The notes: generated by a model from the sequence alone, not told the origin. Counted from the stretch's first letter, positions 23,829 to 32,373 are shown. The stretch: DNA of 64,000 nt from Bryobacterales bacterium (GCA_016716385.1 JADJWL010000026.1:310001-374000); one strand, 5' to 3'. A program made the numbers and translations.

Positions 23829-25678
23829 AGTACGCAGCTCTCGCGCTCATCCCGGCGGCGTTTGCCTATGGCCAGACGATCGAACCGGCGCGCCTGCGGC
23901 GGCTCATCGAGCCCGACGTCCAGACTGGGCAGGTGGTGGTGTACCAGTTGCAGCAGCATCTCCTGGGGCGCGTGCCGCCATTGCCGGGTGGGGACTGGCC
24001 CAGGGATGCCGGGCGGATCCGGCGGGAACTGCGGGAGGTCCTGCTCGCAGGCTGGCCCGGGGACATCGTGCACGCTCCGCCACGGTTCACCGAGCATGGC
24101 GTCATCGAAGGAAGCGGATACCGGATCCGCAAGCTGCGCTACGAGATCGTGCCGGGGCTGTGGTCGGTAGCGCTCCTGTACGAGCCTGCCGTCGCTGAAG
24201 GAAAGCGGCCCGGAATTCTCAACGTGAACGGCCACGGGCAGCCCGGCAAGGCTCTGCCGTACAAGCAGGCCCGCTGTATCCAGCAGGCGCGGCAGGGGGC
24301 TTACGCCCTCAACCTGGAGTGGTTCTTCTTTGGGGAGATGACGCATGCGGAGAACAGCCACTGGTGGGCTGCGCACTTCGACCTCGCCGGAGCCAACGGC
24401 GCCGGGCTGTTCTATCTGGCCATGCGAAAGGGACTGGACTATCTGGCGGCGCACGACGGCGTCGACCCCGAGCGGCTTGGGGTGACCGGGCTCTCCGGGG
24501 GCGGCTGGCAGACCATCGTCCTGAGCGCGCTCGACGAACGCGTGGCTGCGGCGGTGCCGGTTGCGGGATACGCCTCCCTGCGGGCCAGAATCGAGCGGCC
24601 GGGGGACATCGGCGACCTCGAACAGAACCCTGCCGGATTCCTCGCCCGCTACGACTACCCCCATCTCACGGCGCTGCTCGCGCCGCGTCCGGCGCTGCTC
24701 ATTTACAATGCCAACGACAACTGCTGCTTCCGCGCGCCTCTGGTCAAAGCGGACATCTTCGACCGCATCCGGCCCATCTACGCCCGTCTGGGCGTGCAGG
24801 ACCGGTTCGGCTGGCACGAGAACTTCGACCCAGGGGATCACAACTACGAACTCGAGAACCGGATGCAGTCCTACGCGTTCTTCGCCCGCCACTTCGGTCT
24901 TCAGCCTGTTGAGCGGGAGAATGTCGCGAAGGACGAGGTGCTCCCGCCCGAGGCGTTGACTGTGGGTCTGCCGGACGGCAACCTGACGTTGCTCGGTCTG
25001 GCGCGCCAGATGGCGAGCCGGGTGCGACAGGAGGCTCCGAGCGTGGCGGCGCTGCGCCGCGTTGTCCGGCCACCCGATGCCCGGCTGCGGAGTGTCTTTC
25101 CCGTGGGAGGCGCTATCGAGAAAGGCGTCGAAGCCCGCTGGTACCGGTTCGACTTCGAGGGCGGGCTGGCAGCCACGGGCGCCTGGTTGCGGCGGCTGGA
25201 CGCTCCAGAAGACACCCCTGCGACCATTCTCTTGAACGATCGCGGACGCCGGGCCGCGAGCGGCGCGGCCCATGCGGCGCTCGACCGGGGCGACCTCGTC
25301 CTGGCGCTCGATCTTCTGTTCACCGGCGATGCCGCGCCGGACAAGCCCGCCGCCGGGCAATGGGCGCAGATGCTCGCGGCGACCGGCGAGCCGCCTTTGG
25401 GCATCCGCGCCGCACACCTGGTCGCGATTGCCGGCTGGCTGAGCCGGCGGCCGGTGAAGCTGCATACGACCGGCATGCGCTCGCAGATCACCGCGCTGAC
25501 CGCAGCCTCGCTGGCGCCTGACGCCATCACGCAGATCGCCGAGGAGGAGGGCATCGAATCTCTGCGCGTACTGTTCGACCGGCCGGTGCCGTATCAGGAC
25601 GCCCCTGAGCTGTTCTGCCTGGGTTTGTACCGTGATTTCGACGTCGAGTCCCTGCGGCGGCTGGCCAGGGGGCGGTAG
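23825..25678 (+). CDS. Exported alpha/beta-hydrolase, acetyl-xylan-esterase-like
   Basis: A 617-residue exported serine hydrolase. The GTG start overlaps the thioesterase stop and opens a signal peptide (ALALIPAAFAYG). The catalytic domain occupies residues 110-370: the oxyanion-type strand GILNVNGHGQPG, nucleophile elbow GVTGLSGGGWQT, an Asp region near NANDNCCFR, and the His in DPGDHNYE. This matches the large acetyl xylan esterase/abhydrolase group common in Acidobacteria and Planctomycetes. The C-terminal 240 residues form another alpha/beta-hydrolase-like region (LALDLLFTGD, then LRVLFDRP), probably degenerate. Likely releases acetyl or other acyl groups from plant polysaccharides. Confidence 0.78.
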   Translation: MKYAALALIPAAFAYGQTIEPARLRRLIEPDVQTGQVVVYQLQQHLLGRVPPLPGGDWPRDAGRIRRELREVLLAGWPGDIVHAPPRFTEHGVIEGSGYRIRKLRYEIVPGLWSVALLYEPAVAEGKRPGILNVNGHGQPGKALPYKQARCIQQARQGAYALNLEWFFFGEMTHAENSHWWAAHFDLAGANGAGLFYLAMRKGLDYLAAHDGVDPERLGVTGLSGGGWQTIVLSALDERVAAAVPVAGYASLRARIERPGDIGDLEQNPAGFLARYDYPHLTALLAPRPALLIYNANDNCCFRAPLVKADIFDRIRPIYARLGVQDRFGWHENFDPGDHNYELENRMQSYAFFARHFGLQPVERENVAKDEVLPPEALTVGLPDGNLTLLGLARQMASRVRQEAPSVAALRRVVRPPDARLRSVFPVGGAIEKGVEARWYRFDFEGGLAATGAWLRRLDAPEDTPATILLNDRGRRAASGAAHAALDRGDLVLALDLLFTGDAAPDKPAAGQWAQMLAATGEPPLGIRAAHLVAIAGWLSRRPVKLHTTGMRSQITALTAASLAPDAITQIAEEEGIESLRVLFDRPVPYQDAPELFCLGLYRDFDVESLRRLARGR

Positions 25679-25682
25679 CGAC

Positions 25683-25711
25683 TTCCGCTTTTTCTTCGCC
25701 CTTGGTATAAT
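25683..25711 (+). promoter_or_regulatory. Putative recA promoter
   Basis: A perfect TATAAT at 25706-25711 stands 17 bp after a weak -35-like TTCCGC. A GAGGAGG ribosome site (25724-25730) lies between it and the recA ATG. No LexA-type palindrome was recognised, though LexA boxes differ between phyla. Confidence 0.5.
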
Positions 25712-25739
25712 CGTCGATTGCCGCGAGGAGGCGGCGCCC

Positions 25740-26798
25740 ATGCCTGAAGACAACAACCGTTCCCGCGCCCTCGAATTGACGCTCAACCAGATCGAGAAGC
25801 AGTTCGGCAAGGGGTCCATTCTGCGTCTTGGCTCGAAGGACGCGATCGTGCCGGTGGCGATCATTCCTTCCGGTTCGATCGCTCTCGACGCGGCGTTGGG
25901 CGTCGGCGGTTTCCCGCGCGGCCGTATCGTCGAGATTTACGGACCGGAGTCTTCGGGTAAGACCACCATCGCGCTGCAAGTGGTGGCGGAAGCCCAGAAG
26001 GCCGGAGGCATGGCGGCGTTCATCGACGTGGAGCACGCGCTCGACCCGATCTATGCGCGCAAACTGGGCGTCGACGTGGACAACCTCCTGGTGTCGCAGC
26101 CGGACTTCGGCGAGCAGGCGCTCGAGATCACCTCCGCACTGGTCTCATCGGGCTCGATCGACGTGCTGGTGGTGGATTCGGTGGCGGCGCTGGTCCCGAA
26201 AGCCGAACTCGACGGAGAGATGGGCGATTCGCATGTGGGCCTCCATGCACGGCTGATGTCGCAGGCGCTGCGCAAGCTGACCGCCAACGTGTCGAAGTCG
26301 AAAACCTGCCTGATCTTCATCAACCAGATCCGCGAGAAGATCGGCGTGATGTTCGGGAGTCCCGAAACCACCACAGGCGGCCGGGCGCTCAAGTTCTACG
26401 CCTCGATGCGGCTCGATATCCGGCGCATTGCCGCGATCAAGGACGGCGAGGCGGTGATCGGCAACCGGACCAAGGTGAAGCTCGTGAAGAACAAATGCGC
26501 CGCGCCGTTCCGCGAAGCGGAGTTCGACATCATCTATGGCGAAGGCGTGTCGCGCGAAGGCGACCTCGTGGACCTGGGTGTCGCCAACGGCCTCGTCGAG
26601 AAGAGCGGGTCGTGGTTCAGCTACAAAAGCGACCGCATCGGGCAGGGCAGGGAAAACGCCAAACAGTTCCTGCGCGACCACCGCGACACGCGCGACCAGC
26701 TTGAAGGAGAACTGCGCCGCCAGCTCGGATTGCCCGGCGGAGAGGCGCCGGAACCCGTGGCAGAGGCCTCCGCGAAGACGGCGCGGCCGCGCGCCTAA
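25740..26798 (+). CDS. recA: Recombinase A
   Basis: A 352-residue RecA that forms filaments on single-stranded DNA, drives strand exchange and triggers the SOS response. Walker A is GPESSGKTT, preceded by the N-terminal polymerisation helix (ALELTLNQIEKQFGKGSI). VLVVDSVAALVPKAE is Walker B, loop L1 is EMGDSHVGLHARLMSQALRK, and FINQIREKIGVMFGSPETTT is the L2 region. The Lys/Ala-rich C-terminal tail is normal. The start at 25740 has GAGGAGG 9 nt upstream. Confidence 0.98.
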   Translation: MPEDNNRSRALELTLNQIEKQFGKGSILRLGSKDAIVPVAIIPSGSIALDAALGVGGFPRGRIVEIYGPESSGKTTIALQVVAEAQKAGGMAAFIDVEHALDPIYARKLGVDVDNLLVSQPDFGEQALEITSALVSSGSIDVLVVDSVAALVPKAELDGEMGDSHVGLHARLMSQALRKLTANVSKSKTCLIFINQIREKIGVMFGSPETTTGGRALKFYASMRLDIRRIAAIKDGEAVIGNRTKVKLVKNKCAAPFREAEFDIIYGEGVSREGDLVDLGVANGLVEKSGSWFSYKSDRIGQGRENAKQFLRDHRDTRDQLEGELRRQLGLPGGEAPEPVAEASAKTARPRA

Positions 26799-26830
26799 GG
26801 GCTGGAAACGTGCCTCTTCTTTTGCAGAGT

Positions 26831-26866
26831 ATGCTCCGGACCGCGCCAGACAGGGGTCCGGAGCAT
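26831..26866 (+). terminator. Stable hairpin after recA
   Basis: A perfect 12-bp stem, ATGCTCCGGACC with GGTCCGGAGCAT, closes a 12-nt loop. No T-run follows on the plus strand, so it may be a weak or factor-assisted terminator or an mRNA-stabilising 3' hairpin. Confidence 0.5.
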
Positions 26867-26915
26867 GCGGCATGCGAAAAACCGAGAAAAAATAGGGGTT
26901 TGACGCGCATTTCTC

Positions 26916-26945
26916 TTTACTTCGCCAAATCCCTTCCCGTATGAT
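26916..26945 (+). promoter_or_regulatory. Putative promoter of the HU gene
   Basis: TTTACT (26916-26921), an 18-bp spacer and TATGAT (26940-26945) resemble a sigma-70 promoter, leaving a leader of about 60 nt before the HU start. The rest of the 212-nt gap between recA and HU holds the recA hairpin and nothing else recognised. Confidence 0.5.
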
Positions 26946-27010
26946 TGAGGTACGTTCGGGCCGCACCGAAGCGGCGCCGTTTGACTGAGGGAGAATCACG
27001 AAGGAGGTTT

Positions 27011-27316
27011 ATGGCGGAAGTAAAGAGGATGACACAGACGCAGCTTGTGCGGCATCTTGCGGAGACCTGCGAGGTTAGCAACAAGGTAGCCAAGCAACTG
27101 CTCGACACGCTGTCCGAGACGGCGATCAAGGAAGTCAAGAAGAACGGCGTGTTCGTTCTGCCCGGCATCGGCCGTCTGGTGCGGCAGGAGCGCAAGGCCC
27201 GCATGGGACGCAACCCGGCGACCGGTCAGGCGATCAAGATCCCGGCCAAGAAGGTCGTGAAGTTCCGCGTGGCCAAGGCCGCGAAGGACGCGATTGTCCC
27301 GCCGAAGAAGAAGTAA
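27011..27316 (+). CDS. HU family DNA-binding protein
   Basis: A 101-residue nucleoid protein that bends DNA as a dimer. After a short basic lead come the helical part (LVRHLAETCEVSNKVAKQLL, TLSETAIKEVKKNG), the strand VFVLPGIGRLV and the diagnostic beta-arm RKARMGRNPATGQAIKIPAK; the C-terminus is Lys-rich. AAGGAGG lies 4 nt before the ATG at 27011, which fixes the start over an upstream ATG at 26945. IHF subunits are less likely because the tail and the GRNP arm fit HU. Confidence 0.93.
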   Translation: MAEVKRMTQTQLVRHLAETCEVSNKVAKQLLDTLSETAIKEVKKNGVFVLPGIGRLVRQERKARMGRNPATGQAIKIPAKKVVKFRVAKAAKDAIVPPKKK

Positions 27317-27336
27317 CAGTTCCCCCTGGAAATGAG

Positions 27337-27364
27337 AAACCCCGCGGCATCCGCCGCGGGGTTT
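27337..27364. terminator. Bidirectional terminator between HU and tatA
   Basis: A perfect 12-bp stem, AAACCCCGCGGC with GCCGCGGGGTTT, closes an ATCC loop. The stem ends in T's on both strands. It lies between the convergent HU and tatA genes and can serve both. Confidence 0.8.
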
Positions 27365-27424
27365 CGTGTCTCTTGATGAAGCCGGGATGAGTGGTGGCCC
27401 AACGTGCGGGCGACCTCACGAAGC

Positions 27425-27595
27425 TTACGCCTGCTTCTTGTTGTCCTCGACCTTCTCGTCGCCCTTCAAGGCACTCTTGAAGTTGCGGATCCCTTCGCCC
27501 AGGCCCTTCGCCACCTCCGGAATCTTCTTTCCGCCAAACAGCAGAACGGCGATGCCGAGGATTACGAGCAGCTCCATGGGGCCAATTGATCTCAT
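27425..27595 (-). CDS. tatA: Twin-arginine translocase subunit TatA/E
   Basis: A 56-residue protein read directly from the minus strand. It starts MRSIGPMELLVILGIAVLLF, a short N-terminal membrane helix with a polar Glu, followed by the FGGKKIPEVAKGLGEGI hinge and amphipathic helix with the conserved Phe-Gly and Pro, and a charged Lys/Glu tail. This is the complete TatA plan: TatA oligomers form the pore that exports folded proteins with twin-arginine leaders. AAGGAGG lies 5 nt before the ATG. No tatB or tatC is present. Several genes here (the Gfo/Idh proteins, the DUF1501 protein, the enolase-superfamily protein) carry Tat-like leaders and would depend on this system. Confidence 0.95.
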   Translation of the reverse strand: MRSIGPMELLVILGIAVLLFGGKKIPEVAKGLGEGIRNFKSALKGDEKVEDNKKQA

Positions 27596-27669
27596 ACGGC
27601 CTCCTTCCCCTTCATTGTAGGTGCCACCCCCACCCCCGTCAAGCCACCCGCCATCCTGGCCACCATGGA

Positions 27670-28341
27670 TCAGCGCACCGTGAGATCGCGAATCCAGATG
27701 TCCTTGAAGCGGATACGCGATGCCTTGCCCGGATGGATCTGGAGCGCGATGATGCCGTCGGTGTTCCTCGGGTTCGGATAGGTGAAGTCAATCATCTGCA
27801 CGCCGTTGAGGGACGTGCGGACCCGCTTGCCTTCCACCTGTACCAGCAGATCGTTCCACTCGTACGGCTTGATCACGGTCTCCAGTTCCGGAGCCGGCCA
27901 GACGATCCAGCCACTCGATCCGCCCTCCGGGGTCCGGTCACCGTGCAGACCGCCGGTATGACTGCCGATCCGGTTGTCGATCTCGACCTGGATGAACCGG
28001 ACCTTGCTGATGTCCTCCTGAATGTCGGAGTGATAGAAGAATCCGCTGTTGATGGGAGTTTCGCACTTGAACCGCAGGAAGGCATGGAAGTCCTTGTACG
28101 TCTTGTCCGTCTTGAGGAAGCCGTCTTTGCCCGCCGCGCTCTCGCCCAGAATCGTCCCGTCGTCGACGACCCATCGTTCCTTGCCGACGACGGTCCAGCC
28201 GGTCAGGTCCTTTCCGTTGAACAGCGCAACCCAGTCCGCCTCGAGCCCACCCGGGGCCTGGGCTCTCTGCCCGGCCACGGGAAGACCAGCGATCAGCAGC
28301 GCTGCACTGCACGCGAGGACTCCGGTGATTCCGGTTCTCAT
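27670..28341 (-). CDS. DUF1080 (3-keto-disaccharide hydrolase-like) exported protein
   Basis: A 223-residue exported concanavalin-like beta-sandwich protein. A signal peptide (GVLACSAALLIAGLPVAG) is followed by the family opening WVALFNGKDLTGWTVVG, then GTILGESAAGKDGF, the NSGFFYHSDI segment and the closing KASRIRFKDIWIRDL. Members of DUF1080 are often found with Gfo/Idh dehydrogenases and some act on 3-keto-glycosides. It overlaps its upstream Gfo/Idh neighbour by ATGA, so the pair may work on the same sugar derivative. Confidence 0.9.
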   Translation of the reverse strand: MRTGITGVLACSAALLIAGLPVAGQRAQAPGGLEADWVALFNGKDLTGWTVVGKERWVVDDGTILGESAAGKDGFLKTDKTYKDFHAFLRFKCETPINSGFFYHSDIQEDISKVRFIQVEIDNRIGSHTGGLHGDRTPEGGSSGWIVWPAPELETVIKPYEWNDLLVQVEGKRVRTSLNGVQMIDFTYPNPRNTDGIIALQIHPGKASRIRFKDIWIRDLTVR

Positions 28342-29489
28342 ACCTCAACCCCCAGTTCCTTCCACGTCACGCTACGACCCTTGTAGATCGCCTCGCGGCC
28401 CATGATCCCGGTCAAGGCGGCGATGGCCCCGACCTTGACGTCCGCAAAGGGCTGCCGCTTCTCCCGGATGCACGCGAGGAAGTCGGCGATGGCCGTGTCC
28501 TTGTCTCCAATGCCAGCGGGGAGAAGGTTGCGCGGCTCCGATTCACTGTACAGGTCGTAGAACGTCGCCGATGTGTGCGTCAGGTGGACTGTGCCCTTCT
28601 CTCCGAAAACCGAATACCACATGCCGCTGGGGAGTGTCTTGAAATGACTGGGGTGGAAACTGATCTGGCTGTAGTCGCAGTGCATCCCGTTCTCGTAGAT
28701 GTACTCGACACTGAAGCCGTCCATCATCTCGGTGCCGGGCGGAATCGGCCGGGGAAAGTACTTCTTGCCATGACCATAGGCGCTGACAGGCCGGCTGTTC
28801 GTGATCCAGTTGCAGGCATCGATGTTGTGCACGGCGTTCTCGACGATCAGATCGCCGGAGCGCTTGACGTCCGCATACCAGGCGGCGCGGGTCTTCTGCT
28901 GCGCGGTAGGTTCCGGAGCGCCGTCTCGCGGGCGGCTCCTACCCCCGTGGCGGTGGGCCTTGACGATGTAGGTGTTGCCGGCAATTCCTTCGTGAACCTG
29001 GCGGATGGCTTCGCGCATGGACGGGAAGTAGCGCAACTGCTGGCCGATCTGGAGAAACGCCTTCGAACGCCGGGCGGCCCCCAGCACACGATCCACACCC
29101 TCGGGCGTAATCGCGAGCGGCTTTTCACAGTACACGTACTTCCCGGCTTCCAGGCACGCGGCCGCCATCTCGGCGTGCTGATCGCACGGGGTGCCGATGA
29201 AGACGGCGTCGATATCCTTGAGGTCGAGCACCGCGCGCCACTCGGTGATCGACCGCGGGCGGTCGCGGGCGGCGGCGCTTAAGGCCTGGTCCCGCGCTTG
29301 CGGGTCGATATCGCAAATGGCGGATACCTTGACACCGGGCTGGTCAAGGCCCTGTTTGAGCAGGCTCGCGCCGCGCGCGCCGACGCCGATATAGGCGGTA
29401 CGGATCTCTCTACTCTGTGCGACGGACTGGGCTGCCGAGGCCGCGGCCGCGCCCATCAGGAAGTACCGTCGATCGGGACGCGTGTTCAT
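28338..29489 (-). CDS. Tat-exported Gfo/Idh/MocA family oxidoreductase
   Basis: A 383-residue NAD(P)-binding oxidoreductase with a Tat leader (RPDRRYFLMGAAAASAA). The Rossmann motif is YIGVGARGASLLKQG, CEKPLAI holds the conserved Lys-Pro of the family, and the C-terminal domain contains ENAVHNIDACNW with the active-site His region. The start at 29489 was chosen because it opens the Tat signal; an upstream start at 29573 adds 28 unrelated residues. Substrate unknown. Co-transcribed with the DUF1080 gene downstream. Confidence 0.9.
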   Translation of the reverse strand: MNTRPDRRYFLMGAAAASAAQSVAQSREIRTAYIGVGARGASLLKQGLDQPGVKVSAICDIDPQARDQALSAAARDRPRSITEWRAVLDLKDIDAVFIGTPCDQHAEMAAACLEAGKYVYCEKPLAITPEGVDRVLGAARRSKAFLQIGQQLRYFPSMREAIRQVHEGIAGNTYIVKAHRHGGRSRPRDGAPEPTAQQKTRAAWYADVKRSGDLIVENAVHNIDACNWITNSRPVSAYGHGKKYFPRPIPPGTEMMDGFSVEYIYENGMHCDYSQISFHPSHFKTLPSGMWYSVFGEKGTVHLTHTSATFYDLYSESEPRNLLPAGIGDKDTAIADFLACIREKRQPFADVKVGAIAALTGIMGREAIYKGRSVTWKELGVEV

Positions 29490-29572
29490 GGTAGCGCCGA
29501 TGCTATCACACAAACTTGATACGGAAAAGTATGCCTGCGACAGTGTGCCGCCGGCAGACCCTCTGCCAGGCA

Positions 29573-29977
29573 CTACAAAGGCGACGCCATGGCACTCGCC
29601 GCTCCTGCTCGCGTGAAATCTTGACCCTTGAAGAGAAGCGGATAGCCGGAAATCCGGGAGAGCGCCAAGGCGCAGCAGTCACAGAAATTGAGCGCGGCGG
29701 CATGGTTCCCTTTTCCGAAAGTCCGCCAGACTCGCCGTGCTTCCTCGCTCTGCGTCCCGTCGAACGGGACGACCTCTATCCGGGCGTGGTGCAGCAGAAG
29801 ATCGAGCTCCCTTCCGCCCGGCGGTCCCTTTCGCGCTTCTGCCACAATCGCCGCCTCCAGCGCGTTGACCGCTGAGAGCAGTTTCTGGCCCGGCTCAGCC
29901 AGTGAGTCGATGAATCGTTCGCGATCGGACTCCGCGAATACAACTGCCAGCAGCGCGGATGTATCGATCACGATCAT
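29573..29977 (-). CDS. vapC: PIN-domain ribonuclease toxin VapC
   Basis: A 134-residue PIN-fold RNase, the toxin of a VapBC pair. The acidic residues are in place: Asp in MIVIDTSALLAV, Glu in NALEAAIVAEAR, Asp in NFCDCCALALS and Asp in FKGQDFTRA. The third motif reads CDC where relatives have GDC. VapC toxins cut tRNA or rRNA when the antitoxin is degraded. The start overlaps the vapB stop by ATGA. Confidence 0.88.
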   Translation of the reverse strand: MIVIDTSALLAVVFAESDRERFIDSLAEPGQKLLSAVNALEAAIVAEARKGPPGGRELDLLLHHARIEVVPFDGTQSEEARRVWRTFGKGNHAAALNFCDCCALALSRISGYPLLFKGQDFTRAGAASAMASPL

Positions 29978-30228
29978 CGGGGCAACCCGTGCTCGTCAAA
30001 CCCCAGGATCGCTTCCGGAGTGCGGGTGTCGAGATCCGGCAGCGCCGCGCAACGGTCGCTGATTGCTCGCAGGTCATCGGCAAGTCCACTGCCCTGCCTG
30101 CGTCCGGTTTCCCGTTCCAACTGCTCGCGCAGCGCCTTCAGGATGGCATCGGTCAGGGAAAGCCCGGTGGCCGAAGCCAGCCTCCTGGCTAACCGGTCCG
30201 CTTCCGGATGCTTGATGCTGAGTGCCAT
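29974..30228 (-). CDS. vapB: VapB-type antitoxin
   Basis: An 84-residue antitoxin of the Rv0623/PSK-like group. The first half (ALSIKHPEADRLARRLASAT, then GLSLTDAILKALREQLE) is a ribbon-helix-helix-like DNA-binding part; the second half is the likely VapC-binding tail, ending ILGFDEHGLPR. AAGGTGG before the start is a ribosome site. The inverted repeat directly upstream is a candidate autoregulatory operator. Confidence 0.87.
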   Translation of the reverse strand: MALSIKHPEADRLARRLASATGLSLTDAILKALREQLERETGRRQGSGLADDLRAISDRCAALPDLDTRTPEAILGFDEHGLPR

Positions 30229-30229
30229 A

Positions 30230-30257
30230 TAGAATCCACCTTGTTATCTAGATTCTA
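30230..30257. promoter_or_regulatory. Inverted repeat upstream of vapB, candidate operator
   Basis: TAGAATC and GATTCTA, 7-bp arms separated by 14 bp, lie directly upstream of the vapB start. The right arm sits next to TAGATAAC, a possible -10 region on the minus strand. VapB proteins usually bind such repeats to repress their operon; binding here is inferred. Confidence 0.5.
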
Positions 30258-30312
30258 CCAACTGATGGACGAAGTAGCCGGACTCCACCGCAGCGCCGTC
30301 CGTGCACGCGTT
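30244..30312 (-). pseudogene. Remnant of a second copy of the adjacent hydrolase C-terminus
   Basis: Read on the minus strand, this piece encodes CTDGAAVESGYF and ends at a TAA at 30244-30246; the neighbouring hydrolase ends SDGAVVESGFF before its own stop. The DNA also aligns: about 34 of 39 bases around 30269-30310 match 30489-30530 in the hydrolase gene. It is best read as the decayed 3' end of a duplicated or exchanged gene. The rest of the 237-nt gap up to 30465 holds only a GCCGCCGG hairpin (30346-30368) without a T-run. Confidence 0.55.
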
Positions 30313-30465
30313 TCGAGAACGTCTCCGGCTTCAAGAGCAGGACGGGCCGCCGGAAGCCATCCGGCGGCGAATCTGCCTCGCTGCGTGGCCGCCGCGAAAC
30401 AGAAGGGCTGTCCACGTCCGCTCCCTCACGGTCGCGGCTCGGTAAACGCTCGCAAGTACAGAATC

Positions 30466-32343
30466 CTACTCCGACGGCTGCCAGTAGCGGTCGAAAAAGC
30501 CGGACTCGACCACGGCGCCGTCGCTTGCGCGGATCACCGCCCAGTCGCCGATCCTCGGGAACAGGAGCGCGTTCGTCCCCCTGAATTCAGCCTCTCCGAA
30601 GCTGTGGCCGCTGTTGAGCACGACGTAGCGGTCCGGCTGTTCCGGATTCGGGTAAATGAGGGACAGCACGTTGCCTTCGGCCGGGAAGCGCTCCCGGCCA
30701 ATGACGATCTCCTCGCGCGTCCAGCGCACCGGCAGTTTCGGCAGCACGCGGCGCAGGACGGCGTTCGACGTCGCGTCACCGAACAGCGCAAGATGGTGGC
30801 GGCGCATGTCGGCCGATGTCACCGTCAGGTCGGTTTTCTGCCGCACGTCGCCTCGCATCCACTTGGCGAATTCGCCGAAGAATCGGCTCATCGTCTGTGC
30901 GGTCCACTGGCGCAACGGCTCGTTGCGCGTCGCGCCCGTTGGCCGGACGACGAGGAATCCATCGCGGAACGCATCGTCGATCGGACCCTGCAATCCCGGA
31001 CGCTTGCTCAGTGCGGGCAGCGCCGGTGCGGTCTGCCAGTTCTCTCGCTTCACGAACAGAGGATTCTCCGGAGCCTCGATCTCCCGGCCGTCCACCGTGT
31101 AACGCCCCGCGGGCCCCTGGACGCGCAACGCGGCGACGTTCGCCGTCGTGATGCGCATGCCCCCTGGGCCGCGCAACGCCTCCACCTCGGCGCGCTCGTA
31201 CTGCCGCTCCAGCGTCTCAACCGAGATCCAGCCGGCGCGTCCGTAGCGTTCGGTGTAGGTCACGAGACGGATGTGTGCCGGTTCGCGCCGCGGCAGGTGA
31301 GCCCGGAGGAACCTCTCGGATTCGGCCTTGCTGTCGGGATGGAAGCGGTGCCCCATCTTCGGACCCACCAGGAACAGGGCCCGCAGGTCGCCTGTGGTGG
31401 TGGCGTAGCCGCGCGTTTCGAACCGGATCCCCTCCCTGGCAAGCTGCTCCCGGACGTTGACGGACGCCTGAAGCTGGCGGTCTTCCTCGCCGCCGTAGCC
31501 AACGATGGGCGTCAGGAACGCGTTCCGCGCGTAGAGATAGGCGTCGTAGATCGTGAGCAGGCGTGTCTGCCACGGCGGCAGATCCTTCAGGCGGGCATAT
31601 TCAATGCTCTCGCTAAACCCGGCGCCGGCCTCGACGCCCGCCCACAGAGTGGGGTGGTGCAAGCCGAGATGCCAGGCGCCGGCGCCGCCCATCGAGAACC
31701 CGCGCACCAGGATCCGGTCCGGATCGACCGCGTAGCGCCGGCGCACGGACTCGATCGCTTCGAAGACATCGGTCTCGCCCGCCCAGCGGTAGGCATTGTT
31801 GCCGCGGCCAAACACGTCGAGCTGGATGTAATCCTGGTCGCGCGGTACGGGCTCGGCTGAATCGTGCCCGTGGATGAAACTGATCTCCAGGCGTTCGTTG
31901 CCGCGTCCGTGGAGCCAGACGTCGAGCCGCATCGGCCGGCCATCGTATGAGGCGGGAATGGTGAGGCCGTAGGGCTGGGTGCTGCCATCGACCCGCGACA
32001 CGTAGCCGCGCACGAGGCGGCCCTTCTCTTGGGCCCAGCCGGCGCGACCGGCCCGCAGCGCCTTGGCTCGGGCGAGACCCCGCTCGATCGTCTGCCGCGT
32101 CTGCCCGGCATACTCCGGCTTAAAGAACTCCTCGGGGAAGCGCAGGATCCACTCCGCGGCTTTGCGATACACGTCTACGTCAGCGACGAGGGCCGGATCG
32201 GTCCGGGCTACGCGGAGAGCCGTAACCTCGCGATCCAGGCGGCGCAGCGATTCCCGCATCGCCTCCAGTTCCTGAGGGGGCGGCGAATTCTGAGCGCACA
32301 GGAGCGGCAGCAGCGCAATCACGGGCAGGCAACGCATCAGCAT
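30466..32343 (-). CDS. Exported prolyl-oligopeptidase-type hydrolase
   Basis: A 625-residue exported serine hydrolase. After the signal peptide (CLPVIALLPLLCAQ) comes a helical region, then an alpha/beta-hydrolase core: SYDGRPMRLDVWLHG (oxyanion strand), VFGRGNNAYRWAGE, nucleophile elbow GFSMGGAGAW near residue 247 and a late His in KMGHRFHPDS. The last 230 residues contain a strand-rich segment (AALRVQGPAGRYTVDG) and a final LNSGHSFGEAEFRGTN block, as in large acidobacterial S9-like or polyhydroxybutyrate-depolymerase-like esterases. Substrate unknown. Divergent from the amidohydrolase gene with overlapping -10 boxes. Confidence 0.8.
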   Translation of the reverse strand: MLMRCLPVIALLPLLCAQNSPPPQELEAMRESLRRLDREVTALRVARTDPALVADVDVYRKAAEWILRFPEEFFKPEYAGQTRQTIERGLARAKALRAGRAGWAQEKGRLVRGYVSRVDGSTQPYGLTIPASYDGRPMRLDVWLHGRGNERLEISFIHGHDSAEPVPRDQDYIQLDVFGRGNNAYRWAGETDVFEAIESVRRRYAVDPDRILVRGFSMGGAGAWHLGLHHPTLWAGVEAGAGFSESIEYARLKDLPPWQTRLLTIYDAYLYARNAFLTPIVGYGGEEDRQLQASVNVREQLAREGIRFETRGYATTTGDLRALFLVGPKMGHRFHPDSKAESERFLRAHLPRREPAHIRLVTYTERYGRAGWISVETLERQYERAEVEALRGPGGMRITTANVAALRVQGPAGRYTVDGREIEAPENPLFVKRENWQTAPALPALSKRPGLQGPIDDAFRDGFLVVRPTGATRNEPLRQWTAQTMSRFFGEFAKWMRGDVRQKTDLTVTSADMRRHHLALFGDATSNAVLRRVLPKLPVRWTREEIVIGRERFPAEGNVLSLIYPNPEQPDRYVVLNSGHSFGEAEFRGTNALLFPRIGDWAVIRASDGAVVESGFFDRYWQPSE

Positions 32344-32352
32344 GACCTATCC

Positions 32353-32360
32353 ACTATAAT
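32353..32360. promoter_or_regulatory. Overlapping divergent -10 boxes (hydrolase / amidohydrolase)
   Basis: The plus strand reads ACTATAAT. TATAAT (32355-32360) lies 13 nt before the amidohydrolase ATG at 32374. TATAGT on the minus strand (32358-32353) lies 9 nt before the hydrolase ATG at 32343. The core CCACTATAATGG is nearly its own complement. Confidence 0.5.
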
Positions 32361-32373
32361 GGCGGCTCAGCCC

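Noticed and set aside
23801..25864. A 687-residue minus-strand open frame
   Set aside because: Antisense to the exported esterase and the start of recA; no domain or ribosome site.
26899..26904. TTGACG upstream of HU as the -35 box
   Set aside because: No -10 hexamer lies 16-18 bp downstream; the TTTACT/TATGAT pair fits better.
30346..30368. GCCGCCGG/CCGGCGGC hairpin as a terminator
   Set aside because: No T-run on either side and no gene end directly before it; probably chance in GC-rich DNA.
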